Origin: Ruminococcus sp. UBA3280
GTDB lineage: Bacteria > Bacillota > Clostridia > Oscillospirales > Ruminococcaceae
DNA length: 24,636 bases
Assembly (NCBI GenBank): GCA_002362175.1
Contig: DETU01000050.1
Coordinates: forward strand, 13,913-38,548
Reading direction: 5' to 3'
The first letter of the stretch is position 1. Each line of letters starts with the position of its first letter. Made by a program: the position numbers and the translations under genes. The notes below the pieces were generated by a model. It searched no databases. It was given only the letters and a program-made list of their open reading frames with translations, and was not told the origin of the DNA. Below are positions 21,218 through 24,636 of this stretch, in pieces.

Positions 21218-22975
21218 TTCTGGTCTTTCAATGTTGAGTATTGAAAGGACATTTCTGAGAACCTGTCTTACAGCAATACAAAGCAGGATTCTTGCATTCA
21301 TAATTTCGGGTGTTTCAGCGTTCTTTACACTGCACGCATCATAGAAACGGTGGAAAAGAGTTGCAAGGTCAATTGCATACTTTGTGATTTTTGCAGGGTC
21401 ATAAGACTTTGCGGAAAGATTTATTTCCTTCGGTAATGATGCAATATGACGGATAAGTTCAATTTCTTGCGGATTATCAAGAACGTCAAGATTTGCACTT
21501 TCGGGAACTGTAATTCCCTCTGATTCAAGGTTAGCAATAAGACTGCATATTCTTGCGTGTGCGTACTGAACATAGTAGACGGGATTCTGTGAAGATTTTT
21601 CAACGGCAAGGTCAAGGTCAAATTCAAACTGTGAATTTGCTTCACGGAGATTGAAATAAAATCTTGCCGCATCAATCGGAATTTCGTCAAGGAGAGTAAC
21701 AAGAGTGATAGCCTTTCCGCTTCTCTTTGAAAGCTTTACGACTTCACCGTTGCGAACAAGACGTACCATCTGCATAAGAACAACATCAAGCTTGTCTGCG
21801 TCAACGCCGAGAGCGGTAAGGGCGGATTTGAGACGGGGGACATAACCGTGATGGTCTGCACCAAGAATATTTACAGCCTTGTCAAAATTTCTTGTTACAA
21901 GCTTGTCATAGTGGTATGCAATATCGGGGACTACATAAGTAGGAATACCGTTTGCACGTACAAGCACAAAGTCCTTATCTACGCCGAAGTCGGTAGCCTT
22001 GAACCATAAAGCCCCCTCCTGTTCATAAGTATGACCTGTTTCACGGAGTTTATCCACAATTTTCATAGTTTCTCCTGATTCATGGAGTTTGCTTTCCCTG
22101 AACCAGTTGTCATATACAATGCGGTACTTTTTGAGGTCACGTTCAAGACCTGCTATATTCAGCGGAAGTGCATAATCAACAAGAGCTTTTCTGCGTTCTG
22201 TTTCGAAGATGTTTTCCAGTTCAAAAAGGTGTTGTTTATAGTAGTTTGCGGCGTGTTCGATTATATCAGTACCAAGATAAACGTCATCAGGCATTTCAAA
22301 ATCCTGACCTTCACCGCTTCTTGAATATATATCGGCACAGAGTTTTTCTGTATCGCTGTGACAGTCATAAACAGCCTGCTGACCTTTTTCGGAACACAAC
22401 TGCATATATCTGAGTGAAAGTGACTTGCCGAATTTTTCAATCTGATTTCCTGCGTCGTTTACATAAAATTCACGTTCTGCGTGATAGCCTGCCCACTGTA
22501 AAACGCTTGTGAGACAGTCACCGATAGCACCGCCTCTTGCGTTGCCTATATGCATTGGACCTGTGGGGTTTGCCGAAACAAATTCAACAAGAATTTTCTT
22601 TCCCTTACCAAAATCTGTTTTTCCGTAGTCGTCTTTTTCAGCAAGTACGTTTGAAACAACGTCCGAGAACCATTTTCTTGACAGGAAGAAATTGATGAAA
22701 CCTGCTCCCGCAACTTCACAGCGTTCAAAGAGTGAACCTGAAAGACTGATTTTATCGCATATAAGTTCAGCGATTTTGCGTGGTGGCATTCTGAAAGCCT
22801 TTGCACATACCATTGCAATATTTGACGCAAAGTCACCGTGCGACTTGTCCGCCGGAATTTCAATATTGAAATCAGGAACGGGAACAGCAGGAACATCGCC
22901 GTCTGCTGTAACGGTCCCGAGAGCCTCTATAATAAGAGTACGGAGTTGTGAAGAAGCTTTGTTTATAAAATCCAT
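21209..22975 (-). CDS. argS: Arginyl-tRNA synthetase
   Basis: The 588-residue class I synthetase has an N-terminal additional domain of ArgS type, the HIGH-region motif as PTGPMHIGNARGGAIGD, a KMSKS-like motif as KLSKRSGKAITL (about residue 390), and a C-terminal DALR anticodon-binding domain ending in VLSILNIERPEKM. It charges tRNA-Arg in the cytoplasm. AGAAAGGAT precedes the ATG at normal spacing. It starts 7 bases after the DUF1934 gene ends, an arrangement also seen as ywiB-argS in Bacillus subtilis. All expected motifs are present and the length is normal. Confidence 0.97.
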   Translation of the reverse strand: MDFINKASSQLRTLIIEALGTVTADGDVPAVPVPDFNIEIPADKSHGDFASNIAMVCAKAFRMPPRKIAELICDKISLSGSLFERCEVAGAGFINFFLSRKWFSDVVSNVLAEKDDYGKTDFGKGKKILVEFVSANPTGPMHIGNARGGAIGDCLTSVLQWAGYHAEREFYVNDAGNQIEKFGKSLSLRYMQLCSEKGQQAVYDCHSDTEKLCADIYSRSGEGQDFEMPDDVYLGTDIIEHAANYYKQHLFELENIFETERRKALVDYALPLNIAGLERDLKKYRIVYDNWFRESKLHESGETMKIVDKLRETGHTYEQEGALWFKATDFGVDKDFVLVRANGIPTYVVPDIAYHYDKLVTRNFDKAVNILGADHHGYVPRLKSALTALGVDADKLDVVLMQMVRLVRNGEVVKLSKRSGKAITLVTLLDEIPIDAARFYFNLREANSQFEFDLDLAVEKSSQNPVYYVQYAHARICSLIANLESEGITVPESANLDVLDNPQEIELIRHIASLPKEINLSAKSYDPAKITKYAIDLATLFHRFYDACSVKNAETPEIMNARILLCIAVRQVLRNVLSILNIERPEKM

Positions 22976-22982
22976 AAAATAT

Positions 22983-23423
22983 TTATCCTTTCTGATTATC
23001 TGTATTCTGAACGTTTATAATCAGTTCATTGTCTGAAAGATGAGAAGCGTTCATATCAAGAGTATACTTTAAATAAAGCCTGCCGTTTTCGTTAAGGGTA
23101 TTTTCGATAGCGTGAGTGTAGATGCCTATCTGCATACTTCCGAACGGCGTACCATATTGGCAGTAATGTCTGTTGCCGACTTCGAGTGACATGAAAGAGT
23201 TTGCACTTCCTGTTCTGATTACGGAAGCTTCTTTGTTTCCTTTTACTTTAATAGTCGTCACAGAACCCTCAAAACCTGTTGCTTCGGTATCTTCATAAAT
23301 AATTGTACCGCTGTTTTTATTGAAGTTTATTTCAGCACGGGTGAGGAGTTCTGTTTCACTCTTTTCGTCATCCTGCCATTGAATACTTGTAATTGAAATC
23401 AATGTATTTTTTTTCAAGTCCAC
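22983..23423 (-). CDS. DUF1934 (YwiB-like) beta-barrel protein
   Basis: The 146-residue protein matches the DUF1934 family: ISITSIQWQDDEKSETELLTRAEINF at the start, YEDTEATGFEGSVTTIKV, then GTPFGSMQIGIYTHAIEN and a C-terminal LKYTLDMNASHLSDNELIINV strand pair. The family has a calycin or lipocalin-like barrel and no known activity. Linkage to argS, as in ywiB-argS of Bacillus, supports the call. The GTG at 23423 lies only about two bases after AAAGAGGT. A TTG two codons later (23417) has better spacing, so the true start may be there. It begins eight bases after the Ddl-family gene ends. Confidence 0.85.
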   Translation of the reverse strand: MDLKKNTLISITSIQWQDDEKSETELLTRAEINFNKNSGTIIYEDTEATGFEGSVTTIKVKGNKEASVIRTGSANSFMSLEVGNRHYCQYGTPFGSMQIGIYTHAIENTLNENGRLYLKYTLDMNASHLSDNELIINVQNTDNQKG

Positions 23424-23430
23424 ACCTCTT

Positions 23431-24504
23431 TTAATAGTTGCGTTCTGCGTTTTCTATAGCCTGTTCAAGCATTTTGTCCAAAAGATAGTGGAGAGACATA
23501 CCGAGATGCTCCATAAGTTTAGGATAGATGCTGTTTTTACGCAGACCCGGAGCAACGCCGATTTTATTGAGAAGAAGCTGACCGTCATCTGTAAGGAAGA
23601 AATCAATTCTTGCCATTCCCTTACAGTTGAGTGCTTTGAACGCCTGTACAGCAGTTTCACGGATTTTATTCTGAACTTCGGTCGGCAGGTCGGCGGGTAC
23701 AGTGAGGTCGTCACCTGAAGTCGCACTGAAATCATTAGGGTCATAGGTACGAATATTTTTCGTTATTTCACCTATGCACGAGGAAAATGGTGAATCATAT
23801 CCGAAAACAGCAGCTTCAAGTTTGCGTCCCTTAATGAACTTTTCGACAACAACTTTATTATCGTTTGAAAATGCAATCTTTACGGCGGAAACAAGAGATT
23901 CCTGATTGTCTGCGAAACTTGTTCCTGCGTCACTTCCGCTGTTGGCAGGTTTTACAATGAGAGGAAAACCGAGTTCGTCAGCAATTTTTTCACAGCATTT
24001 ATCAATCTCACTTAACTCTCTTTGTGTGATTAAACGCCATTCAGCCGTTTTTATACCGAAATCGTCCATAACCATATGTGTGTGTGATTTGTCCATACAT
24101 GAAGCAGCGGCAAGAAGTCCACAGCCAACATACGGAATCCCCGAAAGGTCAAGAAGTCCCTGAATAGTGCCGTCCGCACCTGACTTTCCGTGAAGTACAG
24201 GAAAAATAACGTCAATTTTTCTGATAGACGCTTCACCGTTTTCAAGAATGATGATTCCTCTGTGCAGAGGGTCGGGAGAGATAACGGCAGAAGTACAGTC
24301 GGGATTAGATTCCCATTTGCCCGAAGCAATATCAGCAACATCACCGGGATAGTAAAGCCAGCGTCCTTTACGTGTTATACCGATGCAAATCACTTCATAT
24401 TTGTCTTTGGGAATATTAGCTATGACATCAGTGGCAGAGGCAAGAGAAAGCTCGTGTTCACGTGAAATGCCTCCGAAAATAACAGCAGCCTTAATTTTAG
24501 CCAT
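23431..24504 (-). CDS. D-alanine--D-alanine ligase family protein with altered metal-binding motif
   Basis: The 357-residue protein has the full Ddl fold: N-terminal VIFGGISREHELSL, HGKSGADGTIQGLLDLSGIPYVG, MDKSHTHMVMDDFGI, the ATP-grasp lysine in VKPANSGSDAGTS, EKFIKGRKLEA, and ARIDFFL (Asp301). In known Ddl and Van ligases the next motif is NExNTxPG, whose Glu and Asn bind Mg2+. Here it reads NKIGVAPG, with Lys314 and Gly316 in those places. The omega-loop KY pair (Lys215/Tyr216 of E. coli DdlB) is also absent (YDPNDF), and GSS is GSD. The call by family is firm but D-Ala-D-Ala activity is doubtful. AAAAGGAGA precedes the ATG. It heads the run with the DUF1934 gene and argS. Confidence 0.85.
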   Translation of the reverse strand: MAKIKAAVIFGGISREHELSLASATDVIANIPKDKYEVICIGITRKGRWLYYPGDVADIASGKWESNPDCTSAVISPDPLHRGIIILENGEASIRKIDVIFPVLHGKSGADGTIQGLLDLSGIPYVGCGLLAAASCMDKSHTHMVMDDFGIKTAEWRLITQRELSEIDKCCEKIADELGFPLIVKPANSGSDAGTSFADNQESLVSAVKIAFSNDNKVVVEKFIKGRKLEAAVFGYDSPFSSCIGEITKNIRTYDPNDFSATSGDDLTVPADLPTEVQNKIRETAVQAFKALNCKGMARIDFFLTDDGQLLLNKIGVAPGLRKNSIYPKLMEHLGMSLHYLLDKMLEQAIENAERNY

Positions 24505-24552
24505 AAAATTCTCCTTTTTAAATATTAAGTAGTATGATAAATTATATATAAT

Positions 24553-24581
24553 ATTTTATCACATTTCACAAAAAACTGCAA
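24553..24581 (-). promoter_or_regulatory. Sigma-A promoter for the Ddl-family gene
   Basis: On the minus strand, TTGCAG (24581-24576) and TAAAAT (24558-24553) are 17 bases apart. A second overlapping option pairs TTGTGA with TATATA at 17 bases slightly downstream. An inverted repeat TGATAAA (24535-24541) / TTTATCA (24555-24561) overlaps the -10 area and might be an operator. Confidence 0.6.
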
Positions 24582-24636
24582 GCCTTTTTCACCGAAATCT
24601 GAAATATAAGCAGCTACAGCGGACAAATAGCTTATT

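Noticed and set aside
22692..23036. 114-codon plus-strand ORF over the 5' end of argS
   Set aside because: It is antisense to the conserved argS N-terminal domain and has no supported start.
24505..24636. Possible small gene or RNA at the right edge
   Set aside because: Only a promoter and an AT-rich inverted repeat could be seen; there is no ORF with a ribosome binding site and no tRNA-like fold.

Overview
The window looks like chromosomal DNA from a low-to-mid-GC Gram-positive Clostridia, most likely a Ruminococcus-type member of the Oscillospiraceae. The reasons are strong AAAGGAG ribosome binding sites, use of TTG and GTG starts, a complete spoIIA operon, the pairing of a DUF1934 gene with argS (an order known from Bacillus), and FtsEX-linked M23 hydrolases of Firmicutes type. 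The genus is an inference; the phylum-level call is firm. Coding density is very high. No stretch over 300 bases lacks a gene (the longest gap is about 262 bases, 20947-21208). I found no rRNA, tRNA, CRISPR array, insertion sequence or prophage gene.

Layout. (a) 60-6034, plus strand: a membrane-anchored degenerate-GGDEF/EAL protein, lepA, two small membrane proteins of unknown function and hemW, closely packed like one transcription unit. (b) 6035-7443, minus strand: spoIIAA-spoIIAB-sigF, the forespore sigma-F switch, meeting hemW end to end. (c) 7611-8526: a flavin reductase family gene (+) convergent with a small membrane protein that has a BofC-C-terminal-like domain (-). (d) 8709-13184, plus strand: a class A penicillin-binding protein with a Gly/Asn/Asp/Tyr repeat tail, then after a terminator a THUMP rRNA methyltransferase and comF. 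(e) 20946 down to 13214, minus strand: a CdaR/PucR-type regulator, ftsE, ftsX, two tandem coiled-coil M23 endopeptidases and an S41 C-terminal processing protease. (f) 24504 down to 21209, minus strand: a Ddl-family ATP-grasp protein, a DUF1934 protein and argS.

How the genes fit together. The dominant theme is the cell envelope. FtsEX in other bacteria is a transmembrane switch that activates coiled-coil peptidoglycan hydrolases or their activators (EnvC, PcsB, CwlO). Here ftsEX is followed directly by two secreted coiled-coil proteins whose M23 domains keep their zinc ligands, and then by a PDZ/S41 protease. This reads as a division-hydrolase module. It has local oddities: a 120-residue acidic FtsE tail with a duplicated motif, a 9-residue repeat array and Thr-rich linker in one hydrolase but not the other, and unusually long Shine-Dalgarno-to-AUG spacers containing hairpins in front of both hydrolases and the PBP. 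The Ddl-family protein has lost two of the three expected Mg2+ ligands and is the most surprising single gene. All functional statements are from sequence reading only; no database search was run.
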